Positions 16,936 through 25,951 of a stretch of 64,000 bases of DNA are shown here, in pieces. Made by a program: the position numbers and the translations under genes. The stretch lies in contig CAZVLN010000004.1 in assembly GCA_964627995.1 (NCBI GenBank), positions 44,345 to 108,344 of the forward strand, read 5' to 3'. The notes below the pieces were generated by a model. The model did not search any database. It worked only from the letters and a program-made list of their open reading frames with translations, and had not been told where the DNA came from. Source of the DNA: JAWLFI01 sp964627995 (lineage in GTDB: Bacteria; Bacteroidota; Bacteroidia; Chitinophagales; Saprospiraceae). Positions within the stretch are counted from its first letter, which is position 1; each line of letters begins with the position of its first letter.

Positions 16936-18987
16936 ATGCCTAATAAACTCGAACACGAACATAGCCCTTACCTGCAACAGCATAAAGATAATCCGGTAGA
17001 ATGGTATTCCTGGGGAGAAGAAGCCTTCGATAAAGCTAAAAATGAGGATAAACCCATTCTCTTGAGTATAGGTTATGCCACTTGTCATTGGTGTCATGTG
17101 ATGGCTCATGAGTCTTTTGAAGATGAGCGCATTGCCGGCATAATGAATGAGTTGTTTATCAATATTAAAGTTGATCGGGAAGAGATGCCGGCCGTTGATC
17201 ATTATTATATGGATGCTGTGCAATTATTAACGGGAAGGGGGGGGTGGCCGTTAAATTGTTTTCTGACACCCGATCAAAAACCATTTTTAGGTGGCACCTA
17301 CTTTCCGCCTGAAGATCGAGGACAACAGGTTTCCTGGCGCAAAGTATTGCTTCATGTCGCTAAAGTTTTCCAGCAGCAGCGAGATCAAGTAGAACTGCAA
17401 GCCCGTCGGATTCACGACCGAATCGAAAGTCAGCAAAGTGATGATCTTGAACCCCTACTAAGCTGGAAAAAAAATGAAAGCCAAATTGATCTTGCTACCC
17501 TTTTAGTCTCAACGCAAGGAAGTTGGGATCTCGAACACGGAGGAATGAAGGGGGCTCCCAAATTTCCAATGCCTCATGTTTATTTAACTTTCCTTTTTGG
17601 TGCATTATATACCGAAGATAAAGACACGCAATCATTCGTCAGACGCACTGCGCTGGCATTTATTCAAGGGGGATTATTTGACCCTATACGTGGTGGTTTT
17701 TCTCGGTATTGTGTGGACGCACAATGGCAAGTTCCTCACTTTGAGAAGATGTTATATGATAATGCAGGTATCTTAAAATTACTCAGTCTTCTAAATAGAG
17801 AAAAAATAGATCCGATGTTCAGTTGGGCCCTTGAGGCAACGGTGGACTTCTTAGATAGCCAAATGTGCGATGACGATCACCTGTTTTTTAGTGCAATAGA
17901 TGCAGACTCAGAAGGTGAGGAGGGTAAATTTTATACTTGGTCCTTTCAAGAGTTGGAGGAGATTCTTGAAATTGATGATTTAGAATTATTAGGAGCCTAC
18001 TTTGATCTCGAAAAGGAGGGAAATTGGGAAGGTACAAACGTGTTATACTCTAATCTATCAAAGACAGAATCCTTTTTACAAGGGCATACTTTAGAAGATC
18101 TCGATAAAGTACTAAGCATCCTGCAGCAAGAAGCTCAAGATCGAGTACCCCCCGATATAGACAGGAAGAAGCTAGTGGACTGGAATGCCATGCTAGTCGA
18201 TAGCCTATTGGCCGTGGCTAGATACACGAAATCTGAGGAAGCAGAAAGGATGGCTTTAAAAGTCTTAAAGCAAATACTTGATGAATTTGTTTCTGAATCA
18301 GGCAGCTTGAGATATCATGCAAAAAAAGGAAAAGACAAATATGGAGAGCCCACTATTGATGATTATGCATATTTGATTCAAGCCTGTATTTCAGCTTATG
18401 GCTTCACCCTTGATACAAAGTATATTGAAAAAGCGCAAACGTTGACCGAAAGTGTTTTTAAGCTTTTCTCAAATACCGAGATGGCGCTTTTTTACTCCAT
18501 TAGTTCAGATTCAAATCAAATGAAATATCGACCAATAGCTTATTACGACAGTCCTTATCCTTCAGGGAATGCCGTAATGTGCAAAAATTTACATATTTTA
18601 GGTAAATATAGCGGTAAAACCGCGTGGATAGATCATGCAGAGAAAATGGTTTATCAACTCAAAGATAAAATTCAGAGAGCGCCCACAGCTTTTGGCGCCT
18701 GGCTAGATGTTATTATCCATATGGAGCAACGAAATCACGAAATTGCCATTATTGGGCCTCTCGCACAAGAGTGGGGGAGAACGATAAGGCCTCTAGTATT
18801 ACCTGATACCGTAATCATGGTTCAGGAGTCTCCGGATAAAAGGTATCCATTGCTTGACAGGGCAGTACCTTCTGGCGAAACTCGAATTTTTCTCTGCGAA
18901 AATTACAGCTGTCAATTACCATATGACACCATTGAAGCCTTTTGGAATGCATATGGTAAGACTAATCCCGTTTTGGATGGAAATTAA
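16936..18987 (+). CDS. Thioredoxin-domain protein of the YyaL/DUF255 family
   Basis: 683 residues, normal for this family. The N-terminus (NKLEHEHSPYLQQHKDNPVEWYSWG) and the redox motif C50-H-W-C53 in GYATCHWCHVMAHESFED are the family signature. The remaining 500 residues form an alpha/alpha-barrel like N-acylglucosamine epimerases, with LTPDQKPFLGGTYFPPED and GGFSRYCVDAQWQVPHFEKMLYDNA clearly conserved. The biochemical role is not settled in bacteria. The 3-prime end overlaps the start of the PorP/SprF gene by 11 bp, so it is probably cotranscribed with that gene. Confidence 0.92.
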   Translation: MPNKLEHEHSPYLQQHKDNPVEWYSWGEEAFDKAKNEDKPILLSIGYATCHWCHVMAHESFEDERIAGIMNELFINIKVDREEMPAVDHYYMDAVQLLTGRGGWPLNCFLTPDQKPFLGGTYFPPEDRGQQVSWRKVLLHVAKVFQQQRDQVELQARRIHDRIESQQSDDLEPLLSWKKNESQIDLATLLVSTQGSWDLEHGGMKGAPKFPMPHVYLTFLFGALYTEDKDTQSFVRRTALAFIQGGLFDPIRGGFSRYCVDAQWQVPHFEKMLYDNAGILKLLSLLNREKIDPMFSWALEATVDFLDSQMCDDDHLFFSAIDADSEGEEGKFYTWSFQELEEILEIDDLELLGAYFDLEKEGNWEGTNVLYSNLSKTESFLQGHTLEDLDKVLSILQQEAQDRVPPDIDRKKLVDWNAMLVDSLLAVARYTKSEEAERMALKVLKQILDEFVSESGSLRYHAKKGKDKYGEPTIDDYAYLIQACISAYGFTLDTKYIEKAQTLTESVFKLFSNTEMALFYSISSDSNQMKYRPIAYYDSPYPSGNAVMCKNLHILGKYSGKTAWIDHAEKMVYQLKDKIQRAPTAFGAWLDVIIHMEQRNHEIAIIGPLAQEWGRTIRPLVLPDTVIMVQESPDKRYPLLDRAVPSGETRIFLCENYSCQLPYDTIEAFWNAYGKTNPVLDGN

Positions 18988-19963
18988 AAATACACATATT
19001 ATATCATGGTTGTGTTGTCTATTTCTCATAGGCGCAGCGACGCTTTGCAGGGCACAACAAATGCCTCATTATTCCCTCTTTGACCAAAACTTATACGGCT
19101 TTAATCCCGCTTACGCCGGAATGGATTTAAAACTGACAGCAACAGGTATTTACAGGTCTCAGTGGAATGGTATTGAGGGACAACCCGAGCGATATCACTT
19201 CAACGGACACCTTCCTGTTTTTGCCTGGTTAGGTGGAGCAGGACTAGTTTTGGAAACCGAACAGATAGGTCCTCGTCGATGGACGCAGTTTGCACTTTCT
19301 TATAATTATGTGCTGAGTTCCGAATTTGGAATTTTTTCCTTTGGAGTGAGACCCGGACTTCGATCCTGGGCCTTTGATGGAAGCCAATTAACTACACCAG
19401 GCGGTACATATGAGGATGGCGCTTTAAACCACGAGGATCCCGTTTTATCCACTCAGGCACTGGGAGCTACCCAGTTTAATGTAGATTTAGGCGTTCATTA
19501 TCGGGGGTTTAATGTCAATGCCGGAGTATTTGCTCAACAAGTTCTTCCCGCTACGGCTCAGTTGGAAGAGGATTTTGGCTACGACGCAAATTTAGAGTGG
19601 GGAATTTATGGCTTATATCAAGTTGAGGGTCCATATTCCATAGAGTGGCGCCCCTCTTTTTTGATTATCTCTGATGGTCAGCGAACCCAAAGCACGTTAA
19701 AAGTTGGAGCTTTGCTTAGCGAATCTTATTATGCACATGCAGGTGTAAGAGGTTACTCCTCCCAATCTTTAGATGCTTTTATTATTGGTGGCGGAATAAA
19801 ATTGAATGATGAAATTTGGGCCTTTTTTAATCTGGATTTAGGATTATCTGAATTGCGGAATGTACATTCCGGGTCACAGGAAATTATAATCAGATACAGC
19901 TTTTTAGGGGATATTGGAGGGATTGTGCCACCCAGAGTGATATATAACTCAAGGCATATGTAA
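18977..19963 (+). CDS. porP: Type IX secretion system membrane protein, PorP/SprF family
   Basis: 328 residues from the ATG at 18977. A longer open frame extends into the previous gene, but only this start gives a signal peptide (MEIKNTHIISWLCCLFLIG, cleaved near CRAQQ). The mature start QMPHYSLFDQNLYGFNPAYAGMD is the hallmark of the PorP/SprF family, and the rest is a predicted outer-membrane barrel with many GLR/GVRPG strands ending in IIRYSFLGDI. It stands directly before gldK, as porP does in the porPKLMN cluster of Porphyromonas. Because paralogues are common in this family, the exact name porP rests on this context. Confidence 0.88.
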   Translation: MEIKNTHIISWLCCLFLIGAATLCRAQQMPHYSLFDQNLYGFNPAYAGMDLKLTATGIYRSQWNGIEGQPERYHFNGHLPVFAWLGGAGLVLETEQIGPRRWTQFALSYNYVLSSEFGIFSFGVRPGLRSWAFDGSQLTTPGGTYEDGALNHEDPVLSTQALGATQFNVDLGVHYRGFNVNAGVFAQQVLPATAQLEEDFGYDANLEWGIYGLYQVEGPYSIEWRPSFLIISDGQRTQSTLKVGALLSESYYAHAGVRGYSSQSLDAFIIGGGIKLNDEIWAFFNLDLGLSELRNVHSGSQEIIIRYSFLGDIGGIVPPRVIYNSRHM

Positions 19964-20084
19964 TAATATCCAAGCAAAAGTTGTCGAACTAGAATATATT
20001 TTCATAAATTAGCGAGACCTTAATGAAATTCGTGTCAAAATTATGTTGGAAGCGCAATTTTCACGATAAAAAAACAGTTTACAT

Positions 20085-20114
20085 TTTGATAGTTCAACGA
20101 ACGAACTATCTTTA
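20085..20114 (+). promoter_or_regulatory. gldK promoter with an internal perfect inverted repeat
   Basis: TTTG at 20085-20088 and TATCTTTA at 20107-20114, spaced by 18 bp, match the Bacteroidota -33/-7 promoter layout. GATAGTTC (20088-20095) and GAACTATC (20103-20110) form a perfect 8-bp inverted repeat with a 7-bp spacer, covering the whole region between the boxes. It looks like an operator. The predicted start of transcription lies about 40 bp before gldK. Confidence 0.55.
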
Positions 20115-20158
20115 CAACGTCTTTTTTACCCTAATCTGAATTGAAATCAGAACCAGAC

Positions 20159-21397
20159 ATGAGAAATCAAACACTACACATCCTAATTATTTCGCTGCTT
20201 GGAACGCTTTTTATTGCCTCCTGCGGAACGAAAGAAAGTGGCCAGCTTATTGGCGTTCAAGACCGTCCCGCATGGAACGGTATAAATCCTTATGGCATGG
20301 TTTACGTGCCCTCAGGTCGATTACATATCGGCCAGAGCGATGAAGATATCTTCAATACGTTTAACGCTAGACCAAAAGCTGTCTCCATTTCAGGATTTTA
20401 TATGGATGACACGGAAATTTCAAATAACGAATACCGTCAATTTGTATTTTGGGTACGTGACAGTATTGCTCACGTTTATATGGATGACTTTATTGAGGAC
20501 GAGTATGGTAACCAACGTATCGATTGGTCTTTTGAATTAGATTATCAGGACGAATTGTTGGCCGATATGTATCTGTCACCTGATCAAACTTTATACGGTA
20601 AAAAAGAGCTTAATACGGCGATTTTGGACTATGAGTGGAAATGGGTAGATTGGCAAAAAGCAGCACATAACAGAAATGCTTCTATTGACGAGGTTCTTAA
20701 TGAAGAAGTTGTAAATATCTATCCTGACACAATGTGTTGGATTCGTGACTTTAAATATTCTTATAACGAGCCTATGACGCGAAATTACTTTTCGCATCCC
20801 GCTTTTGATGATTACCCGGTTGTAGGAATAACTTGGAAACAAGCTAAAGCTTTTTCTTATTGGAGAACACGAATGTGGTCAACAAAAAGACAAGATGAAC
20901 CTAACTCTGAGGACTTCCGTCTTCCTAACGAATACGAGTGGGAATATGCGGCTCGCGCAGGACGCGATATGTCACCTTTCCCTTGGGGAGGTCCTTACAT
21001 TAGAAACTCTAAAGGATGTTTACTAGCTAACTTCAAGCCCGGAAGAGGAAACTATGCTGAAGATGGTGGTCAGACTACCGTAGATGTATATGCTTATTAC
21101 CCCAATGATTATGGTCTATATAATATGGGTGGAAATGTAGCTGAGTGGACGGAGACGGCTTACTTCGATAATGCTAATTATCATGTGCATGATCTAAATC
21201 CAGATATGAAATACGATGCAAAGGATGAAGAGCCTAAAGCAATGAAAAGAAAAGTTATTCGCGGAGGATCTTGGAAGGATATCGGTTTTTATCTTCAAAA
21301 TGGTACTCGTAACTGGGAGTATCAGGATACATCCAAATCCTATATTGGCTTTAGAAATGTTCTAACATTCTTAGGTCGTTCTGCAAACGACTATTAA
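20159..21397 (+). CDS. gldK: Type IX secretion / gliding motility lipoprotein GldK (PorK)
   Basis: 412 residues from the ATG at 20159; an in-frame TTG six codons earlier would spoil the signal. The lipoprotein signal MRNQTLHILIISLLGTLF ends in the lipobox IASC with Cys22. The rest is a formylglycine-generating-enzyme-like (sulfatase-modifying) fold: FYMDDTEISNNEYRQFV, FRLPNEYEWEYAARAG, MGGNVAEWTETAYF and VIRGGSWKD. GldK forms the periplasmic ring of the T9SS together with GldN. It is the first gene of gldKLMN, with its own promoter upstream. Confidence 0.97.
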   Translation: MRNQTLHILIISLLGTLFIASCGTKESGQLIGVQDRPAWNGINPYGMVYVPSGRLHIGQSDEDIFNTFNARPKAVSISGFYMDDTEISNNEYRQFVFWVRDSIAHVYMDDFIEDEYGNQRIDWSFELDYQDELLADMYLSPDQTLYGKKELNTAILDYEWKWVDWQKAAHNRNASIDEVLNEEVVNIYPDTMCWIRDFKYSYNEPMTRNYFSHPAFDDYPVVGITWKQAKAFSYWRTRMWSTKRQDEPNSEDFRLPNEYEWEYAARAGRDMSPFPWGGPYIRNSKGCLLANFKPGRGNYAEDGGQTTVDVYAYYPNDYGLYNMGGNVAEWTETAYFDNANYHVHDLNPDMKYDAKDEEPKAMKRKVIRGGSWKDIGFYLQNGTRNWEYQDTSKSYIGFRNVLTFLGRSANDY

Positions 21398-21472
21398 AAA
21401 CAAACTTGACTGTTTGAGAGTGATTCTCTACAATAAATATCAACAATTTAATGTTTTAGCACCCATACATTG

Positions 21473-21486
21473 ACTACTTCAGTAGT
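21473..21486 (+). promoter_or_regulatory. Short inverted repeat in the gldK-gldL spacer
   Basis: ACTACT at 21473-21478 and AGTAGT at 21481-21486 are perfectly complementary around TC. It sits in the 148-bp spacer between gldK and gldL, with CCAT/ATGG flanks that could extend the pairing. No T-tract follows, so it is more likely an RNA hairpin or operator than a terminator. Confidence 0.35.
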
Positions 21487-21545
21487 ATGGCTGGTGGTTG
21501 CTTAAAACACACTTAACCCTTTTACTAACCTAAAATTTGGCTAAC

Positions 21546-22121
21546 ATGTCTATTATCAAATCGAAAACATTTAAATACATTAAGAACTTGATCATCGGTG
21601 TGGGTGCATCAGTTGTAATGTTGGGCGCACTTTTCAAAATCATGAGTTGGGAAGGTGGTGATACAATGATCACAGCTGGACTTGTCACAGAAGCGTTCCT
21701 ATTTTTAATGTTAGGTTTAATACCTCCTGAAAAGGACTATTATTGGGAAAAACTGTATCCAGGTCTAGATGACTATAACTCTAATATATCTTCCATTACT
21801 GCTGGAGAGGATAGTTCAAAGCCTCTGAATGGTGAAGTAGTTGAACAGCAACTAGGAGGAATGTTATCTGAATTGCAAGGCATGTCCAAGTCTTTGGGTA
21901 GTTTGAAGGCTCTGCAAGAAGTTGACTTTTCTAAGACCAAAAAGCAGATCGAATCCATGGGAGACTATTACAGCAAAATGAATGCTGCTATGGAGGAATT
22001 AGGAGCTACTGCAGAAGACACTAAGAAATATCGTGAGCACTTAAGTTCATTAAATAAGAATTTAGGCTCTCTGAATAGTGTGTATGGTAATATGCTATCT
22101 GCCATGTCTATTAAGTCATAA
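21546..22121 (+). CDS. gldL: Gliding motility / T9SS motor protein GldL (PorL)
   Basis: 191 residues from the ATG at 21546; a TTG three codons earlier is less likely. Two membrane helices are seen at about 12-33 (IKNLIIGVGASVVMLGALFKIM) and 40-60 (MITAGLVTEAFLFLMLGLIPP), followed by the conserved PPEKDYYWEKLYPGLDDY and a long helical cytoplasmic tail. Glu49 in the second helix and Lys31 in the first are the kind of buried charged residues that studies of GldL link to proton flow. GldL with GldM forms the proton-driven T9SS motor in the inner membrane. Confidence 0.96.
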   Translation: MSIIKSKTFKYIKNLIIGVGASVVMLGALFKIMSWEGGDTMITAGLVTEAFLFLMLGLIPPEKDYYWEKLYPGLDDYNSNISSITAGEDSSKPLNGEVVEQQLGGMLSELQGMSKSLGSLKALQEVDFSKTKKQIESMGDYYSKMNAAMEELGATAEDTKKYREHLSSLNKNLGSLNSVYGNMLSAMSIKS

Positions 22122-22134
22122 ACTTAATAGATAT
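22104..22134 (+). promoter_or_regulatory. Stem-loop spanning the gldL stop codon
   Basis: TCTATTAAGT (22107-22116) and ACTTAATAGA (22122-22131) are perfectly complementary with a 5-base loop. With one G-U and two more A-U pairs the stem reaches 13 bp (22104-22134). The gldL TAA lies at the loop. No T-tract follows, so it does not look like a standard terminator; an mRNA stability or processing element is more plausible. Confidence 0.5.
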
Positions 22135-22177
22135 AAAATAGGCTTGAACACGCATTAAATGACACAAAAAAGAAATT

Positions 22178-23713
22178 ATGGCAATTCCTAAGGAACCGAG
22201 GCAGTTAATGATTACCATCATGTATTTGGTATTAACTGCACTTCTAGCATTGAATGTTTCTGCAGAAATTTTCAATGCCTTCAAACTAGTAAATAAAGGG
22301 TTAGAGAAATCTAACGAAGTGTTAGACCGACAAAATAGTCGGATACCCGATAAAGTAAAGCAATTGGCTGAAAAAGATCCTGAAACTTATGGTGAATATG
22401 CTGACCGGGTGGATGATATAGTTAAAACGGGTGACGAATTTGTCACTTATGTTGAAACTGTTTGGGATACTCTAGTCAGAGATGCTGGTGGATATATTGA
22501 AAAGGACGGTAAGAAGGCTTTGAAGAATAAGAAGAACAAGGATGCTACGACTCGACTTTTAGTGGACAAAGGAAAGGGTGAAGAATTAAAAGAGAAGATT
22601 ATTCAGGCACGTGCTGATTTTCTTGATTTTATTGAGCCTGAGGAGCGAGAGGCTTTCGAAAGCAAAATTGCTCTTGAGGTAGATGATAAGTCATGGAAAG
22701 AAGCTAAACAAAAAGAAAGTTGGGCAGATTTCAACTTTCGACAGATGCCAATTGGTGCTGTGCAACCTATTTTGACTAAATTTAAGAATGATGCAAAAGC
22801 TACGGAATCTGCAGTTTTAAATCATTATTTAGAGAAAGTTGGAGGTGAAGATGTGGTATTTGATAAATTTCAAGTCGTTTCTGCTCCAGAGAAATCCTAT
22901 ATCGTTACAGGAGATACCTATAAGTCTAATATCTTTTTAGGTGCTGCTTCTGATAATGTGGATGATTTGAGAATCGCTGTCAATGGTCGTGCGTTGAATG
23001 TAGAAGATGGAGTTGCAGAATATACGGCTAGAGCGTCAAGTACTGGAATTAAGAAGTATACAGCCTCTATTTCTTTCAAAAATCCCGTCAATGACGAAGA
23101 AACTCAAGTTGAACGACAGTTTGAATATGAGGTTGGTGAACGTTCTGTTTCTGTTTCTGCAGACAAAATGAATGTTTTTTATATTGGTGTGGACAATCCA
23201 GTTACTATTTCTGCAGCAGGTGTCTCATCAAATGAATTAAACGTTTCTACAGGTGACGGTATTTCTATCCAAAGTAAGGGCGGAAGTTCTTATATGGTTA
23301 TAGCTAAGAAGCCAGGAACGTCAACAGTAAATGTTTCAGGTGGTGGTCTGCCTCCGACATCTAAAGAATTCCGCGTAAAGCGAATTCCTGATCCAGTTCC
23401 AAAATTGAGTGGAAAGCGAGGTGGAGGTATTCCTAATGGTGTATTTCGTGCTCAATTGGGTTTGATTGCAGATTTGGAAGACTTTGATTTTGAAGCTCGT
23501 TGCGAAATTCAAGGTTTTACTTTGGTGCGCGTAGCACGAAGACAAGATCCCGAGTCAGCCGTGAATTCCGGGGGGCGCTTTAGTGCTGCCGCTCAGCAAT
23601 TAGTCAATAAAGCCGCACCTGGTGACCGTTATTTCTTTGAAGGAATTAAAGCAAGATGCCCGGGTGATGTGGCAGGTAGAAATGTAGGAAGTATGACCTT
23701 CCTAATTCGATAA
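22178..23713 (+). CDS. gldM: Gliding motility / T9SS motor protein GldM (PorM)
   Basis: 511 residues. The N-terminus MAIPKEPRQLMITIMYLVLTALLALNVSAEIFNAF contains the single membrane helix (about 9-30) and is the family signature. A helical region follows (about 35-210) and then the periplasmic beta domains, with IVTGDTYKSNIFLGAASD, NVFYIGVDNPVTISAAGV and the C-terminal GGGIPNGVFRAQLGLIADLEDFDF. GldM passes through the GldL pentamer and couples proton flow to the GldKN ring. It starts 56 bp after gldL, beyond the stem-loop. Confidence 0.97.
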   Translation: MAIPKEPRQLMITIMYLVLTALLALNVSAEIFNAFKLVNKGLEKSNEVLDRQNSRIPDKVKQLAEKDPETYGEYADRVDDIVKTGDEFVTYVETVWDTLVRDAGGYIEKDGKKALKNKKNKDATTRLLVDKGKGEELKEKIIQARADFLDFIEPEEREAFESKIALEVDDKSWKEAKQKESWADFNFRQMPIGAVQPILTKFKNDAKATESAVLNHYLEKVGGEDVVFDKFQVVSAPEKSYIVTGDTYKSNIFLGAASDNVDDLRIAVNGRALNVEDGVAEYTARASSTGIKKYTASISFKNPVNDEETQVERQFEYEVGERSVSVSADKMNVFYIGVDNPVTISAAGVSSNELNVSTGDGISIQSKGGSSYMVIAKKPGTSTVNVSGGGLPPTSKEFRVKRIPDPVPKLSGKRGGGIPNGVFRAQLGLIADLEDFDFEARCEIQGFTLVRVARRQDPESAVNSGGRFSAAAQQLVNKAAPGDRYFFEGIKARCPGDVAGRNVGSMTFLIR

Positions 23714-23730
23714 TTTTAGAACACAATATT

Positions 23731-24606
23731 ATGAGAATCCTTTTATTAACGATCTTTATGAGTGTAACCGGCTTACTTCTAGCCCAGGTACCTCAAGAGG
23801 TTGATGTCATCACGGAGTCGACTACTGATTTTGAGAGGGATCAGATGTCGGAAGATAAATACATGGATGGCGTTGTAGAGCGTACTTTGTATTTAGACGC
23901 AGGTGTAATACCTTATGAGCCAGTAAGAGAGGCCGATGTCCCTTGGGAAAAACGCATGTGGCGGGTTATTGATCTTAGAGAAAAGATTAATGCTCCTTTC
24001 ACTTATCCTAATATGCCACTCATTAAAATTCTGATTGATGCGTCTGCGAATGGTGATATAACTGTTTTTAGAAAGGATGATTTTCAAGAACCTCTTCCAA
24101 TGGAAGAGTTGGAAAAGCAACTCTATCGTATCGATACGACACGAGTGATTGATCCAGAAACCTACGAAGAAACGATTAAAGTTACGCGTTCTGATTTCAA
24201 TCCGGATGACGTAAAGCGTTTTCGAATCAAAGAGATCTGGTTCTATGATAAGGAGGTTTCTCGTCTGCGTAACCGTATCTTAGGTATCTCTCCGATTAAA
24301 GATGTGTACGACGAAAATACAGGTCTATTTAAACGTGAAGAGCCTATGTTTTGGGTATACTTTCCCGCAGCGCGAGATTATCTTTCAGGATTTCAAGTTT
24401 TTAATGGAGAAAACGACGCCGCACCTCTATCGTGGGCAGACTATTTCGATATTCGTAGATTTTCAAGTTACGTTTATAAAGAAACAAACGTTCGCGACTT
24501 TCGTCTAAAAGATGTTTGGCCAGATGATAAACTTGAGCAATTATATGAATCTGAACGTATAAAGAGTGATTTATTCAATTTCGAACATGATCTTTGGTCA
24601 TACTAG
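23731..24606 (+). CDS. gldN: Gliding motility / T9SS ring protein GldN (PorN)
   Basis: 291 residues with a signal peptide (MRILLLTIFMSVTGLLLAQ). The conserved block DVPWEKRMWRVIDLREKINAPFTYP and later FRIKEIWFYDKEVSRLRNRILGI, VYFPAARDYLSGFQVFN and the final KSDLFNFEHDLWSY are typical of GldN/PorN. It forms the periplasmic T9SS ring with GldK. It begins 17 bp after gldM and is the last gene of the cluster; a strong hairpin with a T-run lies about 30 bp after the stop. Confidence 0.96.
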   Translation: MRILLLTIFMSVTGLLLAQVPQEVDVITESTTDFERDQMSEDKYMDGVVERTLYLDAGVIPYEPVREADVPWEKRMWRVIDLREKINAPFTYPNMPLIKILIDASANGDITVFRKDDFQEPLPMEELEKQLYRIDTTRVIDPETYEETIKVTRSDFNPDDVKRFRIKEIWFYDKEVSRLRNRILGISPIKDVYDENTGLFKREEPMFWVYFPAARDYLSGFQVFNGENDAAPLSWADYFDIRRFSSYVYKETNVRDFRLKDVWPDDKLEQLYESERIKSDLFNFEHDLWSY

Positions 24607-24631
24607 ATGCGATAGTTTTAATGAAATAAAT

Positions 24632-25951
24632 TTAAAGCCCGATGACTTCTTGTTCGTCGGGCTTTTTTTTGTGCCTTTCAATTATAAATCCAAGCGTCAC
24701 AATTAAATACTCTAGTCCATGGAAGGTAATTTTTGTTAATGTAGTTACATCGGCATAATAAACGTAGCTAAATATGATGCTGAACGACCAGAAAAGAACA
24801 GCATAGTTATTGTAAAAAGGAAGTATAGCTATTACAGGAATCAAGTACCATGGATGAATGGTTGTTGAGCATAGGAGATATATCAACCAAATGTGAATCA
24901 TAGTTTTAGGAGTACCCTTTTTAGGCTTGTCTGATGAACTTATATATAACCTGAGTATCAATACTGCTGCTATTACTTGTAGCCCCGGACCGACGATTGC
25001 AATAGGGTTATAACCAGTGTAAAGAGATAGTAAGCTCCTTGTAATTATATATACTGATCCATTAAATTCAAAAGTTTGGTAATATAATAGGACACTTTTT
25101 AAAAAGTTACTCCCCATTTCCAAATTCCACCAGAGCGGAAAGAAAATAAAACCTAGAATCGTTAATAGGTATATAGCTTGCTTCCAGGAGAAATTTGTTC
25201 TGGAGCTGGTTAATAGAGGAGGTAGTAGAATGACAGGTGATATTTTTGAAGCTATAGCTAGGATGGAGCCTGATAAAGATGCCCAATGGGCTTTTCCCTT
25301 TACCAATAATAGTATGAGCCCTGCAGCTACAAATAGCTCAGCATGTAAATTGCCCATAAGTTCTATGATAACTAAGGGATTTAATGCATACAATAGCCAA
25401 TTATCTTTTTCTTTCAGGCCGCGATATAATAGAATTAAAACGATCAACTCCAGGAAAAAAAATTGAAAGCGTAAGCCCCGAACGAAACCCGGTAAACTTC
25501 CATCCGATAAATTCCATGCAAGTTTATAATGCCACTGTAAAAATGGGGGATAAACGGAGTAATAGGTAGGACTATTTAATTGATCGTATACATCAAATGA
25601 TATCAATTCTGGGCGTTTTTCCTTAACCTCTGTGGGTGTATATGCATATACTGACTCTTCTGTATCTGTTATTTGCGCATCCCAAAAAAATCGGTAATAG
25701 TCATCGCTGAGTTGAGGGCTTGCAAAAAAGCTAACAAGTCGTACAAGAACAACCAGTAACCATATCCATTTTATAAACTTCCTGGGTAATAACTTATATA
25801 GGCCTAAATAACTACTAAAGGCCAAACTAAATAGAGCTATAAGCAAATAGAAATCTTCCTGCTGGACAAAGAGAAGAATGCTACTTGTTGCAACGAAGAA
25901 AACAATGGATAAAAGTAGACTCAAAAACCTTTTTGGTAATTCCCAGCTCAT
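24632..25951 (-). CDS. Polytopic membrane glycosyltransferase, GT87/mannosyltransferase-like
   Basis: 439 residues from the ATG at 25951, which overlaps the upstream stop as ATGA; another ATG nine bases earlier is possible. It has about ten or more membrane helices. An early extracytoplasmic loop holds SPQLSDDYYRFFWDAQ, where the DD/D residues resemble the catalytic acidic motif of GT-C fold enzymes, and a second conserved stretch is YSVYPPFLQWHYKLAW. GT-C enzymes of this type use polyprenyl-phosphate sugars on the outer face of the membrane, so it could use the product of the DPM-like enzyme encoded two genes upstream. The acceptor is unknown. Confidence 0.75.
   Translation of the reverse strand: MSWELPKRFLSLLLSIVFFVATSSILLFVQQEDFYLLIALFSLAFSSYLGLYKLLPRKFIKWIWLLVVLVRLVSFFASPQLSDDYYRFFWDAQITDTEESVYAYTPTEVKEKRPELISFDVYDQLNSPTYYSVYPPFLQWHYKLAWNLSDGSLPGFVRGLRFQFFFLELIVLILLYRGLKEKDNWLLYALNPLVIIELMGNLHAELFVAAGLILLLVKGKAHWASLSGSILAIASKISPVILLPPLLTSSRTNFSWKQAIYLLTILGFIFFPLWWNLEMGSNFLKSVLLYYQTFEFNGSVYIITRSLLSLYTGYNPIAIVGPGLQVIAAVLILRLYISSSDKPKKGTPKTMIHIWLIYLLCSTTIHPWYLIPVIAILPFYNNYAVLFWSFSIIFSYVYYADVTTLTKITFHGLEYLIVTLGFIIERHKKKPDEQEVIGL
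24634..24670 (+). terminator. Rho-independent terminator of the gld operon
   Basis: AAAGCCCGA (24634-24642) pairs with TCGGGCTTT (24657-24665) around a 14-base loop, followed by a run of eight Ts. The stem lies within the last codons of the convergent glycosyltransferase gene, whose C-terminal KKPDEQEVIGL is encoded by the stem-loop. Confidence 0.88.

Noticed and set aside
18854..18976. Longer N-terminus for the PorP/SprF protein
   Set aside because: It would lie inside the upstream gene and bury the clear signal peptide that begins at 18977.
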